Of a DNA stretch of 46,545 nt, positions 1 through 8,203 are shown in pieces; position 1 is the first letter of the stretch, and each line of letters begins with the position of its first letter. Source of the DNA: Leptospira sp. GTDB lineage: Bacteria; Spirochaetota; Leptospiria; Leptospirales; Leptospiraceae. Below the pieces are notes generated by a model. It searched no databases. It was not told where the DNA came from and saw nothing but the letters and a program-made list of their open reading frames with translations. The stretch is taken from contig JAPZTS010000019.1 in the NCBI GenBank assembly GCA_027533185.1, positions 1 through 46,545 on the forward strand, in the 5' to 3' direction. Made by a program: the position numbers and the translations under genes.

Positions 1-354
1 GCTTGTACTAGTTACTTTGGTTTCGCTAATGAATTTACTCTTCAAACGAAGAGTTTTGCCATCTTCCTGTAGTGTATCAAATGCCACAAAAACTTCACCA
101 TTCTCAGTTAATCGTTCCACATTCATCGCATGGATTGAACAAGTTTTGGCACCAGTATCAATCCTCGCTCTGAATTTAAGCTTCCAATTCGGAAACTCAA
201 CCCATTCTACGCGACCAATGATTGGTTTTAGATACTGTGGAGGAATAACGATAGGCTTAACTTTAATATCGGGCTTCTTTTCAACAATCTGTTGGCCCGA
301 AAAACATCCAAAAAAAATGAACGAAGCAAAGCAGATCAAAAAAAGTTTCTGCAT
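1..354 (-). CDS. RimB-like retropepsin-type aspartic peptidase lipoprotein (3' end outside window)
   Basis: The reading frame stays open from an ATG at 354 to the window edge, giving 118 residues of an incomplete protein. The N-terminus is a short hydrophobic signal (MQKLFLICFASFIFFGC) ending in a spirochaete-type lipobox with Cys17, so the product is probably an envelope lipoprotein. Residues 61-75 read FRARIDTGAKTCSIHA, which matches the DTGA active-site signature of the family once called ATP-dependent zinc protease and now known as retropepsin-like, with RimB as a member; Asp66 would be catalytic. RimB proteins normally act with the ATP-grasp enzyme RimK on glutamate-type tails in the cytoplasm, so a lipoprotein version probably has another role. 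It lies 48 bases downstream of the ClC gene on the same strand. The C-terminal half cannot be judged. Confidence 0.75.
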   Translation of the reverse strand, partial: MQKLFLICFASFIFFGCFSGQQIVEKKPDIKVKPIVIPPQYLKPIIGRVEWVEFPNWKLKFRARIDTGAKTCSIHAMNVERLTENGEVFVAFDTLQEDGKTLRLKSKFISETKVTSTS

Positions 355-402
355 GTATGTATTAGACTTATAATTCGCTATAGTTGAACAATTCATTTTA
401 TT

Positions 403-2208
403 TTAAGTCAACTTCTGTTTTTTTGCTCTCACTTCCGAAAGGTATGCATTAAACAAATCAATATATCGTAAATAACCTAGACAAATTCCATCAACAATCG
501 CCAATTTATCTACATCATACTCCAATAAAATTTGGAGCGCACGACCTAAACTATCGCTAGGGGTTACAGAAGGTACATCTTGTACAATTTCATGGCAAGT
601 AATTAGATTTTTGATATCATTTTCAAATTCTGGCAAGATTCGATTTTTACGAAGAGATACAATCCCCTTGTAATGATTTTCATTATTTAATATTATAAAA
701 TCACTTGCTTGGATTTCAATCGCTTGTTTTTGCAATGCAGTAAGAGGTAAATTTTCGGATACAATTGCAAACTTTCTAAATTCTTTAAAGTGCTGAGAAA
801 TTGAAACTCTATCCAAAACATCTTGATTCATATCCCAATGGTGCGAAGGAGATAAAAATCTATTTTTGACTTGGTTTCGGTAGATAGATATTTTATGTGA
901 TAGAATAGCAGCTATCACCGATACGATCATCAGTGGAGGAAGCAATTCATAACTTCCGATCATATCACAAACCATAATCATGGCTGCAATCGGTGCCCTT
1001 GCCACACCAGCAAAAAACGAACCCATGCCAACCAACATAAAAGGGAAAATTACTATATTCCAACTTGGTAAAAGGATTTGGGACATAGATCCCACAAATG
1101 CACCTAACATTCCTCCTATTGCAAATGACGGACCAAGTAAACCACCCGAATTTCCCGAACCAACAGTAAGTGATGTGGAGAAAATTTTAAAGAGCGCAAC
1201 CGATAGTAAAAAAAGTGGTCCGTTAAAACCGAAATTGGTTGATTCAATGACCTCACCATTAATCATTCTCTGGATCAAACCGAAACCAGAGCCCAATACT
1301 TCTGGGAAAATCAATGCCATACAACCAACCAACAATCCACCTAATGCAGGTTTCAAGAAAATAGGGATTTGCAATTTTGCGAATCTATCTTGAACAGAAT
1401 GATACACCTTTACGAAAAAAGCACCGACAAAAAAACAAAGGAACCCCAATCCAATATAAATTGGAATATGCCTATAATCATTCAAACTATACTCTTGAAC
1501 GGAAAATATAGATCCTTTTCCCGCAAGGCCCACATAAGTAAGATATGCAGTCACCGAGGAAAGAATACAGGGAACAAGTGAGTCACTTTCTATGTCTTCT
1601 TGGTAAACCATCTCAACGGCTGTGATGGCTCCACCGAGAGGTGCACGAAATATGGCTCCTAGTCCACCAGCTGTTCCGGCTAACATCAGGGTTCGACGAG
1701 CTCTCGCCCCAGACTGCAACCAACCACCTAACGCAGATCCGAATCCTGCTCCTATCTGGGCAGTAGGTCCCTCTTTCCCTCCGGATCCACCAGAGCCTAA
1801 TGTTAAAATGGTAGCAATAGCTTTAAAAAAAGGAACTTTCGTTTGGATTTTTCCTTCATTAAAATGGAATGCGTGGATAAGTGAATCTGTACCTCCACCT
1901 TGTGCTTCCGCACAAAAAAATTGTGTAATTAGGCCTACAAATAAACCACCGATGGCGGGCAATAGAAGAATAGCCCATGGATTCAAATCTCCCAATTTTT
2001 GAATCGAGTGGAAATGGAGATCTCCAGAAGGAATACCAGGATCATAGCCCATAAGTCTTCCAAAGGTTAAACTTTCTGCGTAGGTGAGTGTCCAATTAAA
2101 GCCGTAGGCACCAAACCCAGCAAAGATCCCAATCAGCAAAGAATAGACATAAATCGATCGCGATCCTTGGATAGAAAACAACTTCCGAAAGCGATTCGAT
2201 TGCCCCAT
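403..2208 (-). CDS. ClC-family chloride channel or H+/Cl- antiporter with C-terminal CBS pair
   Basis: This 601-residue polytopic membrane protein has the ClC fold hallmarks. GSGGSGGKEGPTAQIG at about 138-153 supplies the gating glutamate (Glu146) in the GKEGP motif. PLGGAITAVEM at 190-200 places Glu199 where transporters carry the internal proton glutamate. SGNSGGLLGPS lies at 351-361, and GSYELLPP puts Tyr420 at the anion-binding tyrosine position. The first selectivity motif, usually GSGIP, is AQGGGTDS at 103-110 and lacks the usual Ser-Gly-Ile-Pro. Residues from about 455 to 590 form a CBS-domain pair that may sense nucleotides. Conserved internal and external glutamates favour an antiporter over a channel, but this is inference. 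The ATG at 2208 gives a full-length protein; the gene diverges from the lipoprotein at 2298. Confidence 0.92.
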   Translation of the reverse strand: MGQSNRFRKLFSIQGSRSIYVYSLLIGIFAGFGAYGFNWTLTYAESLTFGRLMGYDPGIPSGDLHFHSIQKLGDLNPWAILLLPAIGGLFVGLITQFFCAEAQGGGTDSLIHAFHFNEGKIQTKVPFFKAIATILTLGSGGSGGKEGPTAQIGAGFGSALGGWLQSGARARRTLMLAGTAGGLGAIFRAPLGGAITAVEMVYQEDIESDSLVPCILSSVTAYLTYVGLAGKGSIFSVQEYSLNDYRHIPIYIGLGFLCFFVGAFFVKVYHSVQDRFAKLQIPIFLKPALGGLLVGCMALIFPEVLGSGFGLIQRMINGEVIESTNFGFNGPLFLLSVALFKIFSTSLTVGSGNSGGLLGPSFAIGGMLGAFVGSMSQILLPSWNIVIFPFMLVGMGSFFAGVARAPIAAMIMVCDMIGSYELLPPLMIVSVIAAILSHKISIYRNQVKNRFLSPSHHWDMNQDVLDRVSISQHFKEFRKFAIVSENLPLTALQKQAIEIQASDFIILNNENHYKGIVSLRKNRILPEFENDIKNLITCHEIVQDVPSVTPSDSLGRALQILLEYDVDKLAIVDGICLGYLRYIDLFNAYLSEVRAKKQKLT

Positions 2209-2261
2209 ACGCCAAGCTTAGGAGCCTGTACTTTTTTCCCAAGGAAAAACAGAGAATCCTC

Positions 2262-2290
2262 TTGACCCAGGCGAATTTCTTTTGTCTAAT
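2262..2290 (+). promoter_or_regulatory. Sigma-70-like promoter of the 2298 lipoprotein
   Basis: TTGACC (2262-2267) and TCTAAT (2285-2290) are separated by exactly 17 bases. The predicted transcript start is about 2297, immediately before the ATG at 2298, so the mRNA would be leaderless or nearly so unless another promoter is used. A ribosome site, AGAAGG, sits directly after the -10 box. Confidence 0.5.
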
Positions 2291-2297
2291 AGAAGGA

Positions 2298-3020
2298 ATG
2301 AAACGCTCTATTTTGCTTACTTTTATTGCTTTTTTATTTTTTCTCAGTTGCCGTAATAAGGATGCAAACAAGACAGAGATTACGGGGCTTCTGAGTGATG
2401 GTTTTCCAGCTATCTACTTTCTGGGAGAGATTGACAGCGGCCTCACCCCCAACTGTGGAACGGCAACACCTGCAACTGCAGCAAATACGGGAACACCGAC
2501 CCAACCAGGTGCACCTGCCCAAACAGGTGGGTCCACTTCTAATAACACGCGTTTTTCGATTATATCTCAGTTGATTTTTAAAACACGCGAGACCCTCAAC
2601 ATTCGTTACATCTATGACAGCACCCAAATCCAAGGTAGAGTGGATTCCCAACAAGGTTTTGTACTTTCTGGGGGCGCTTTGAATAAGACAGTGCAAGGAA
2701 ACATTGGTACTGTTGAATGGTTTAACCAAGGGATCAATGTAGATACTTCCCTCCAAAGTGCTCAGCAAATATCTTTTTTTAATATTGAAATCAATCTTAC
2801 TGGTACCTTCAGCGACACAAATAGTGCTGGCACAAATTCGAATCTTCTCAACCAGTGCTTTACTTTAGATGGGGTAAATTGTACTTCAGGTCAATCTTCC
2901 ACTCAATGTTTTACATCGGACAATCGAACTTGTTTGGTGCAGAATACAGCGACAGATGCAAGGTCAGTTACAATTCGCGGAACACTTCGTTGCAATGCGC
3001 CGAATGTAGTTCCGAACTGA
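2298..3020 (+). CDS. Hypothetical lipoprotein with Thr/Pro-rich linker
   Basis: I do not recognise this 240-residue protein. The start was placed at the ATG at 2298 because AGAAGG lies just upstream and the product then begins with a clean lipoprotein signal, MKRSILLTFIAFLFFLSC, with Cys18 as the lipidated residue. A low-complexity linker rich in Thr, Pro, Ala and Gly spans about residues 55-85 and separates the anchor from a beta-rich domain. Near the C-terminus four cysteines fall in two similar short units, CFTLDGVNC and CFTSDNRTC, which suggests an internal repeat and possible disulfides. The gene is isolated on the plus strand, divergent from the ClC gene and convergent with the polyprenyl synthase gene, which ends nine bases away. 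Confidence 0.8.
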   Translation: MKRSILLTFIAFLFFLSCRNKDANKTEITGLLSDGFPAIYFLGEIDSGLTPNCGTATPATAANTGTPTQPGAPAQTGGSTSNNTRFSIISQLIFKTRETLNIRYIYDSTQIQGRVDSQQGFVLSGGALNKTVQGNIGTVEWFNQGINVDTSLQSAQQISFFNIEINLTGTFSDTNSAGTNSNLLNQCFTLDGVNCTSGQSSTQCFTSDNRTCLVQNTATDARSVTIRGTLRCNAPNVVPN

Positions 3021-3028
3021 TTTTTTAA

Positions 3029-3988
3029 TCAACCAAGTTTGCTCAACTGTTCTACGAATAGGGTTTTTTCATTTGAGTCTTCGAAACGATTCAAAAAGTT
3101 CATTAGGTATTCTTTTTCTTTTTTCAATTCATGATTCAAATGATTTTGAATTTGATACTTTTGCATTAATTCCAAAATCATTTGCGACTCGAAAGAAGTT
3201 CTACTTTCTTTAGAAAAGAGGTTTGAAATCACTTTCTTATCGGAACGATCGGCTCGCTCTCGTAAAACCAAAATAGGATAGGTGTAGAGGCCGTTATAAA
3301 AATCCTTTAAGAATTCCTTACCAGATTCTCGACTATCTGTAAAATAATCCAAACAATCATCCTTTTTTTGAAAGAGCAATCCTAAACGAATGCCATATTC
3401 TAAGATCTCAGTTCTTTGTTTTCCAACGAGTCCAGCAAGCACTGCACCGGATTCCGTACAAGCACCAAAAAGGGAAGCAGTCTTTCCGTATATAATAGAA
3501 TTATAAATTTTCAAAGTAATTTTCGGATTTTTTTCCCATTCCATTTGCAATAGTTCACTGACAGAAAGCTCACGTAAAACCTTTGTAAAAATTTCCATGA
3601 TCTCGGGTGAATTCAATCGATTGAGTTGACTGATGCCGCAAGCCAATAGATAATCCCCCGCAAGAATTGCCGTTTTGTTTCCAAACTTAGCACCCACAGT
3701 TGGTTTGCCTCGCCTAATACTTGCGTTATCAACAACATCATCATGCAAAAGACTTGCCGCATGGATTAGCTCCGCAACGGAACCAACGTCCAACCAATGA
3801 TTGTCCTTCAGATTTACCTTTAAAAACTTACAAAATAGATAGTGTGTAACTGGTCGAATTCGTTTTCCACCGGATGTGATTACAAATTTTTTAATCTGCT
3901 TTAATACAGGAATATCCTCTTGGATGATGTTCTCTAAATTTTTGTCAAATTTAGAGATTAGTTTTTTTATCTCAAAAGAGGATTTCAT
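3029..3988 (-). CDS. Trans-isoprenyl diphosphate synthase (polyprenyl synthetase family)
   Basis: This 319-residue protein contains both aspartate-rich motifs of the family: LLHDDVVDN with Asp83-Asp87, and KKDDCLDYF with Asp210-Asp214. The substrate-binding GGKRIRP is at about 40-46. These enzymes condense isopentenyl diphosphate onto an allylic primer with Mg2+. The residue five positions before the first motif is a small Ala78, which in this family usually permits long products, so a quinone side-chain synthase (heptaprenyl or octaprenyl) is more likely than a C15 synthase; the exact chain length cannot be read. The start lies one base after the stop of the SirB1-like gene, indicating co-transcription at the end of the 6144-3029 run. 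Confidence 0.9.
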   Translation of the reverse strand: MKSSFEIKKLISKFDKNLENIIQEDIPVLKQIKKFVITSGGKRIRPVTHYLFCKFLKVNLKDNHWLDVGSVAELIHAASLLHDDVVDNASIRRGKPTVGAKFGNKTAILAGDYLLACGISQLNRLNSPEIMEIFTKVLRELSVSELLQMEWEKNPKITLKIYNSIIYGKTASLFGACTESGAVLAGLVGKQRTEILEYGIRLGLLFQKKDDCLDYFTDSRESGKEFLKDFYNGLYTYPILVLRERADRSDKKVISNLFSKESRTSFESQMILELMQKYQIQNHLNHELKKEKEYLMNFLNRFEDSNEKTLFVEQLSKLG

Positions 3989-3989
3989 A

Positions 3990-4883
3990 TTACTCAGCGT
4001 GAGTGGATCTGCTTTCTAAAATTTGAAGGTATTCTTTTAGAGTATTCTCCATTTCATTAGACTCTTTCTCGCGATAAATATGAATCAAATTACGACACAT
4101 TCTTTTTGTGATGGAGAGGGTACTTGCTTTGGTAAAGTAACGACTAGAGTTTGGATATCCATTCGCCTCCAAAAACTTTTCACAAGTAAATTTATCGAGT
4201 AAAACTCCACCATGAAATGGATCGATAAAGGTAAAATAATTCTCCGATTCGTATTGAAGTAAAAAATGCAAAGGAAGGTTGGTTCCATACAATGGTAGAC
4301 CCAACCTTTGTCCAACTAACAGATATACTGCAGAAAGCGTAATAGGAATTCCCATTCTACTTTTGATTACTTGGAAGATATAAGAATTTCCAGGATCATT
4401 GTAATTTTGAATATTCCCAACAAAACCTTCTTCCTGAAAAAGTACCTGACAGAGAATTTGAACTTTCAATTCATCTGTTAAATAGGAGGAATGATCATCA
4501 TAAAGTTCAGAAACCCTAAGTGTGATTCGATCTAGTTCCGATTTTATCTCTGTATAACTTTGATTTGGGAATCCAATGCAGGAAAGTTGCACGACTGCTT
4601 CCTCTAAGTCGCGGTAATGATTAGTATGGCCTCTAAGCGTTAGTTTATAAAAGCTATGTCGTAACCTATGCCGAGTTAGGTCCGAAATCATTCCCCTTGC
4701 CTGAACCCGCAAAAAAGGATCTTGCACTTCTTCCATGGCTTCTTCCATAGAAAGTTGCCAAGGAACACGCGATGCTATGAGTTTTTGTAAGAATCTTTTT
4801 TTTTCAGAAGGAGCAATTTCCCAATCAAACAACAGACGGTTTATGTCTTCTGGATAAAAATTGGGATAGTTACTTTGTGCCAT
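3990..4883 (-). CDS. SirB1-family transglutaminase-like protein
   Basis: This 297-residue protein matches the SirB1/transglutaminase-like pattern: LFQEEGFVGNIQNYNDPGNS in the middle, then GIPITLSAVYLLVGQRLG at 178-195, PLHFLLQ with His206, and IDPFHGG with Asp221. The transglutaminase fold normally uses Cys-His-Asp. His and Asp positions are kept, but the Cys position falls in GIPITLS, which has no cysteine, as is usual in this family. It is therefore probably not a peptidase or transglutaminase; its biological role is not established. An N-terminal helical region (1-120) precedes the domain. It lies 49 bases downstream of the transketolase subunit gene and abuts the polyprenyl synthase gene. 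Confidence 0.82.
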   Translation of the reverse strand: MAQSNYPNFYPEDINRLLFDWEIAPSEKKRFLQKLIASRVPWQLSMEEAMEEVQDPFLRVQARGMISDLTRHRLRHSFYKLTLRGHTNHYRDLEEAVVQLSCIGFPNQSYTEIKSELDRITLRVSELYDDHSSYLTDELKVQILCQVLFQEEGFVGNIQNYNDPGNSYIFQVIKSRMGIPITLSAVYLLVGQRLGLPLYGTNLPLHFLLQYESENYFTFIDPFHGGVLLDKFTCEKFLEANGYPNSSRYFTKASTLSITKRMCRNLIHIYREKESNEMENTLKEYLQILESRSTHAE

Positions 4884-4932
4884 TGCAAAGAGTTTCAGGA
4901 ATGTAATAGAATTGTCAACTGAATCTAATCTT

Positions 4933-5745
4933 TTAGACTAATTCTGCAAGTGCTTGCGCTTCCTGTTCTTTGTTTGGTGGCGTGCCGTGCCATTTAGGAT
5001 TGTTTTCCATATAGGAAACTCCTTTTCCAAGAACGGTTCTGAACACGATCAACGTAGGTCCCGATGTGTACGTCTTTGCTTTTTCAAAGGCTTGGAAAAT
5101 CTCTTCCATATTATGTCCGTCGGCATTGATCAAGTTCCAACCAAAGGTCTTGAATTTTTGATCTAGTGGTTCAAGCTTCATTACCTCTTCGGTATTTCCA
5201 TCAATCTGAATATAATTGCGATCCATGAAGGCTATGAGATTATTTGTGTTAAAGTGTACGGCAGATTGTGCAGCTTCCCAAGTCATTCCTTCTCCACACT
5301 CTCCATCAGATATGCATGTATAAATCTTATATGTCTCTTTCTTCAGTTTTGCACCTAGTGCAAGACCAACAGATACTGAAAGACCTTGACCAAGTGAACC
5401 TGAGCTTGATTCAATTCCTTTCATATAACGAGTAGAAGGGTGACCTTGCAAAAAGGAATCCATTGCTCTAAATGTTTTTAGATCTTCCACAGGAAAGTAA
5501 CCCGAAAGGGCCATTGCAGCATACCTCACTGCACACACATGTCCATTGGAAAGGATTAGTCGATCTCTATCTTTCTTATCTGGATTTTTTGGATCATGAT
5601 TGAGGATCGATGTATAAAGAGCTGCATAGATATCAGCGAGTCCTAATGGCCCACCTGGGTGCCCCGAATTGGCAGCAGTGACCATCTTTATCACTTCTCG
5701 ACGGATTTCTTTTGCAAAATTGTTTGCGACTTCGATTCTATTCAT
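4933..5745 (-). CDS. Transketolase, N-terminal (thiamine diphosphate-binding) subunit
   Basis: The 270-residue product corresponds to only the first domain of transketolase, as in two-subunit bacterial and archaeal enzymes. Visible motifs are SGHPGGPLG with His29, [37 protein letters not shown], the diphosphate and Mg2+ region [13 protein letters not shown], and DRNYIQIDG. The enzyme transfers two-carbon ketol units in the pentose phosphate pathway; the partner subunit would supply the pyrimidine-binding domain. No C-terminal subunit is encoded anywhere in this window, so it must be elsewhere. The ATG is preceded by AAGGACC and lies nine bases after the stop of the upstream membrane protein, suggesting one transcript. 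Confidence 0.93.
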   Translation of the reverse strand: MNRIEVANNFAKEIRREVIKMVTAANSGHPGGPLGLADIYAALYTSILNHDPKNPDKKDRDRLILSNGHVCAVRYAAMALSGYFPVEDLKTFRAMDSFLQGHPSTRYMKGIESSSGSLGQGLSVSVGLALGAKLKKETYKIYTCISDGECGEGMTWEAAQSAVHFNTNNLIAFMDRNYIQIDGNTEEVMKLEPLDQKFKTFGWNLINADGHNMEEIFQAFEKAKTYTSGPTLIVFRTVLGKGVSYMENNPKWHGTPPNKEQEAQALAELV

Positions 5746-5754
5746 GAATGGTCC

Positions 5755-6144
5755 TTAATTTGGCTGTGATTGGAATAAAAACAAACCAGAGATATACACA
5801 ATGGTGTAGAGTGGCAAAAAGATGTAATGCAATTTTACGTGAAAAGTTCGATTTCTTTTCCAGCCAGAGTATCCCATAAGTAACATCATACAAAGAGAAA
5901 TGCTTGCAAAAATTCGATGGATGATAATGACAATAGGAGCCATAGTAGGATAGATTTGGTGTTCCGTGATACCACCTAGCAAGTATTTAATGGCAAGCAA
6001 ATAAATAGCTGCGGATAGATTAAAAATCATTCCAGCTGTATTCAAAACTCTGTGCGTGGAGAGATTTGATTTACGAAAAGTATACCCCAAATAAAAAGCC
6101 ACAATAGAGGCAGTCATTAAACTATTGATCCAAAATAGAGCCAT
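5755..6144 (-). CDS. Small four-helix membrane protein, DUF420-like
   Basis: This 129-residue protein has four hydrophobic segments (about 3-20, 36-55, 67-88, 101-124). Conserved-looking His residues occur at the membrane edges: STHRVLN, IIIHRIFA and FHVKLHYIF. The layout resembles small DUF420-type proteins often found near cytochrome oxidase genes, but the match is by eye. No such partner is present here; it is the first gene of the run leading into the transketolase subunit. The His residues would fit haem or metal contact, which is only a guess. The start is the ATG at 6144, and the next upstream gene is the tRNA pair on the other strand. Confidence 0.7.
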   Translation of the reverse strand: MALFWINSLMTASIVAFYLGYTFRKSNLSTHRVLNTAGMIFNLSAAIYLLAIKYLLGGITEHQIYPTMAPIVIIIHRIFASISLCMMLLMGYSGWKRNRTFHVKLHYIFLPLYTIVYISGLFLFQSQPN

Positions 6145-6228
6145 CTTTCACCATTTTGGACGGTCTCCGAATGGCTCAAAGAATTTTTATTTGACCTTAC
6201 TCAGATTTCTAAAAAATTGGAAAAACAC

Positions 6229-6303
6229 GCCGCCTTAGCTCAGTGGTAGAGCAGCTGTTTTGTAAACAGCCGGTCGGAGGTTCAAATCCCTCAGGCGGCT
6301 CCA
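6229..6303 (+). tRNA. tRNA-Thr (anticodon TGT)
   Basis: The acceptor stem GCCGCCT (6229-6235) pairs with AGGCGGC (6293-6299), with discriminator T at 6300. The anticodon stem GCTGT/ACAGC encloses loop TTTGTAA, so the anticodon is TGT. The T-arm contains GGTTCAAATCC. CCA is encoded at 6301-6303. A -35-like TTGACC lies at 6191-6196 but no convincing -10 was found. Confidence 0.96.
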
Positions 6304-6394
<91 letters not shown>

Positions 6395-6691
6395 AATTAG
6401 CTCCCCTATTTACGACAACAGTTTCATCTAACAACTAATGTGAAGGATTCGAATAGAGACGAACGACTGCGACAATAGGAGCAGTTTCCGCAAGGATGCG
6501 GAAAAGTGAGTCGACGGGCCCGCGCGAGCGTAGCCAGGATGGCGGAGCGACGGGTGGGCGTATCCTTCTTTTGCAATTTTTTTCCAATTTGTAAAAGAGT
6601 GTATCCAAAAAGATTTTACAATCCAGAGTTTTTATAGCTATCCTTACCGCATACTCTTTGCCCACTTTTTAAAAAAAGGATAAGCCCCTCT
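6395..6691. other. Non-coding gap with GC-rich island and hairpin
   Basis: No convincing gene lies in these 297 bases. A perfect 8-bp hairpin, TTTCCGCA-AGGA-TGCGGAAA, spans 6485-6504. It is followed by a strongly GC-rich stretch at 6510-6560 in otherwise AT-rich DNA. That stretch contains the repeated heptamer CGACGGG (6512-6518, 6548-6554), and AGGATGGCGG at 6536-6545 echoes AGGATGCGG in the hairpin (6493-6501). GAAGGATTCGAA at 6442-6453 is the inverted copy of 12 bases of the tRNA-Tyr T-arm. A minus-strand frame through 6435-6665 is open, but its composition follows the GC-rich island and does not look like protein. Confidence 0.6.
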
Positions 6692-8203
6692 ATGAAAGCT
6701 ATGTCGTTAATCAAGAGATTGAAAACTAGCACTCTTTTTGTTGTCGTAGGAATCAATTTGGTCATCTTTGTAGTACATTACATCTGGATGGTGAAGGATG
6801 TGGGGACATATGATACGGCCAAATTTCAATTTATCGGCTATACTCTTGGAGTTCCTCACACATCAGGTTATCCACTACACACTTTGCTTTCCTGGTTGTT
6901 TACGAATACTCTGATTATTGGGGAAATCGCTTGGAGACAAAACCTACTCAATCTTTTGTTTTCAATTATCTCTCTCAATTTTTTATTTTTTATACTTCGC
7001 CAACTATCCTTAAGTCTATTTTTTTCTTTCCTATTAGTTCTATTACAAGCCTTTTCTCTTACGTTTTGGTACATTAGTTATCAATCTGAAGTATATTCTT
7101 TGCATATAATGTTGATGAGTATCGTAACGTTCTTGGTTGTTCGGCATTACAATACAGGTAACGATAATTACTACTATTATGCTCTATGCATTTTTGGATT
7201 GATGTTTTCCAATCACTTAACATCGATCTGCCTGTTCCCTGGACTGCTAATCTATATTCTTGTAAGAAAATGGAGGCTGATACTAAATTTCAAAATCTAT
7301 CTCTATAGTGCTTTAGGAATTTTATTAGGAATGTTACCTTATTTATACATATACGCAAGATTTTATGCACCTAATGATGTATATGTGGAGATGCATGTTT
7401 ATGATTTTAATTCCTTTTTTAACGAAATCACAGGAGGAAAGTTTCAAGGTCAATTAAACACTATCAATTGGGAAAAGTTAAGAACTTTTCAATTACCGAT
7501 GACTTATAAATTTTTTAAGTCGGGGGAAATTAGTTTTTTGACTCTTTTTTTCATATTTGCATATATAAAAAGGAATTTAAGCCCTCTCCTGATATTCCTT
7601 AGTGTTTCCGTTGCATTCAATATATATTTTGCAATTTCTTTTGATGTGTATGATCCTTGGGGTTATTATACTCCCGTTTATTTTTTATTATTAATTTTAG
7701 TCGGAATAGGAATTGAAAATTTAAAGCAATGGTTTCAAAAAATAAATCCATCTTATGCAAAAGCATTTATTTTGATCATTTCCGTCTTGTTATCATATCG
7801 ATTGGCAACAATTTTTAAATACAATTCTAAGAAAATCCATCAATTTACCGAAAAAGAAGATTATCACAGAGCGATAGCAAAAAAGTATCTAGCAGCTCTT
7901 AACGAAGAATGCATTTTCATCATCACGAGTGACCAAACTTGGCAAACATTACATTATTTGTTACAGATAAAAGAAAAAGAAAAGAAAATAACCTTAATTC
8001 CGATCTGGTATGAAAGAGAAGAGTTTTTTCAAGTCCATGAGTATCTAAAAGGCAAAGAGTATTATGATATAAATTTTCGAAATTCAATCAAGCCAGGTCT
8101 CCCGGTTTTTTTAGCTGATAAAAAATGGATTCCGAACTTTGAAAAATTTGGATTCAAAGCAATACCTCAAGAAAATGGAATGTATCGCTTAAGCACGAAC
8201 TAA
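6692..8203 (+). CDS. DUF2723-type polytopic glycosyltransferase-like membrane protein
   Basis: This 503-residue protein has about ten hydrophobic segments and a soluble tail of about 130 residues. The N-terminal loop TYDTAKFQFIG...LGVPHTSGYPLHTLL (residues 39-65) matches the DUF2723/GT-C pattern, which usually reads DSGEF...LGxxHPPGYPL. Asp41 is conserved, but the acidic residue of DSGE is Lys44 here. Members are thought to use lipid-linked sugars for glycosylation outside the membrane; substrate is unknown. The tail contains a short segment CIFIITSDQTWQTLHYL, typical of such C-terminal domains. The gene appears more AT-rich than its neighbours and sits just downstream of two tRNAs, possible signs of transfer. 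AAGGA precedes the ATG at 6692. It overlaps the convergent gene by four bases. Confidence 0.78.
   Translation: MKAMSLIKRLKTSTLFVVVGINLVIFVVHYIWMVKDVGTYDTAKFQFIGYTLGVPHTSGYPLHTLLSWLFTNTLIIGEIAWRQNLLNLLFSIISLNFLFFILRQLSLSLFFSFLLVLLQAFSLTFWYISYQSEVYSLHIMLMSIVTFLVVRHYNTGNDNYYYYALCIFGLMFSNHLTSICLFPGLLIYILVRKWRLILNFKIYLYSALGILLGMLPYLYIYARFYAPNDVYVEMHVYDFNSFFNEITGGKFQGQLNTINWEKLRTFQLPMTYKFFKSGEISFLTLFFIFAYIKRNLSPLLIFLSVSVAFNIYFAISFDVYDPWGYYTPVYFLLLILVGIGIENLKQWFQKINPSYAKAFILIISVLLSYRLATIFKYNSKKIHQFTEKEDYHRAIAKKYLAALNEECIFIITSDQTWQTLHYLLQIKEKEKKITLIPIWYEREEFFQVHEYLKGKEYYDINFRNSIKPGLPVFLADKKWIPNFEKFGFKAIPQENGMYRLSTN

Noticed and set aside
980..2002. Several plus-strand open frames opposite the ClC gene
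   Set aside because: They are Pro/Asn-rich reflections of a conserved transporter gene and contain no start signals.
6191..6219. Promoter for the tRNA pair based on TTGACC at 6191
   Set aside because: No acceptable -10 hexamer occurs at 16-18 bases, so the site could not be supported.
6435..6665. 76-residue minus-strand open frame in the gap after the tRNAs
   Set aside because: Its Arg/Pro-rich middle comes from the GC-rich island; there is no ribosome site or recognisable fold, so it was treated as non-coding.
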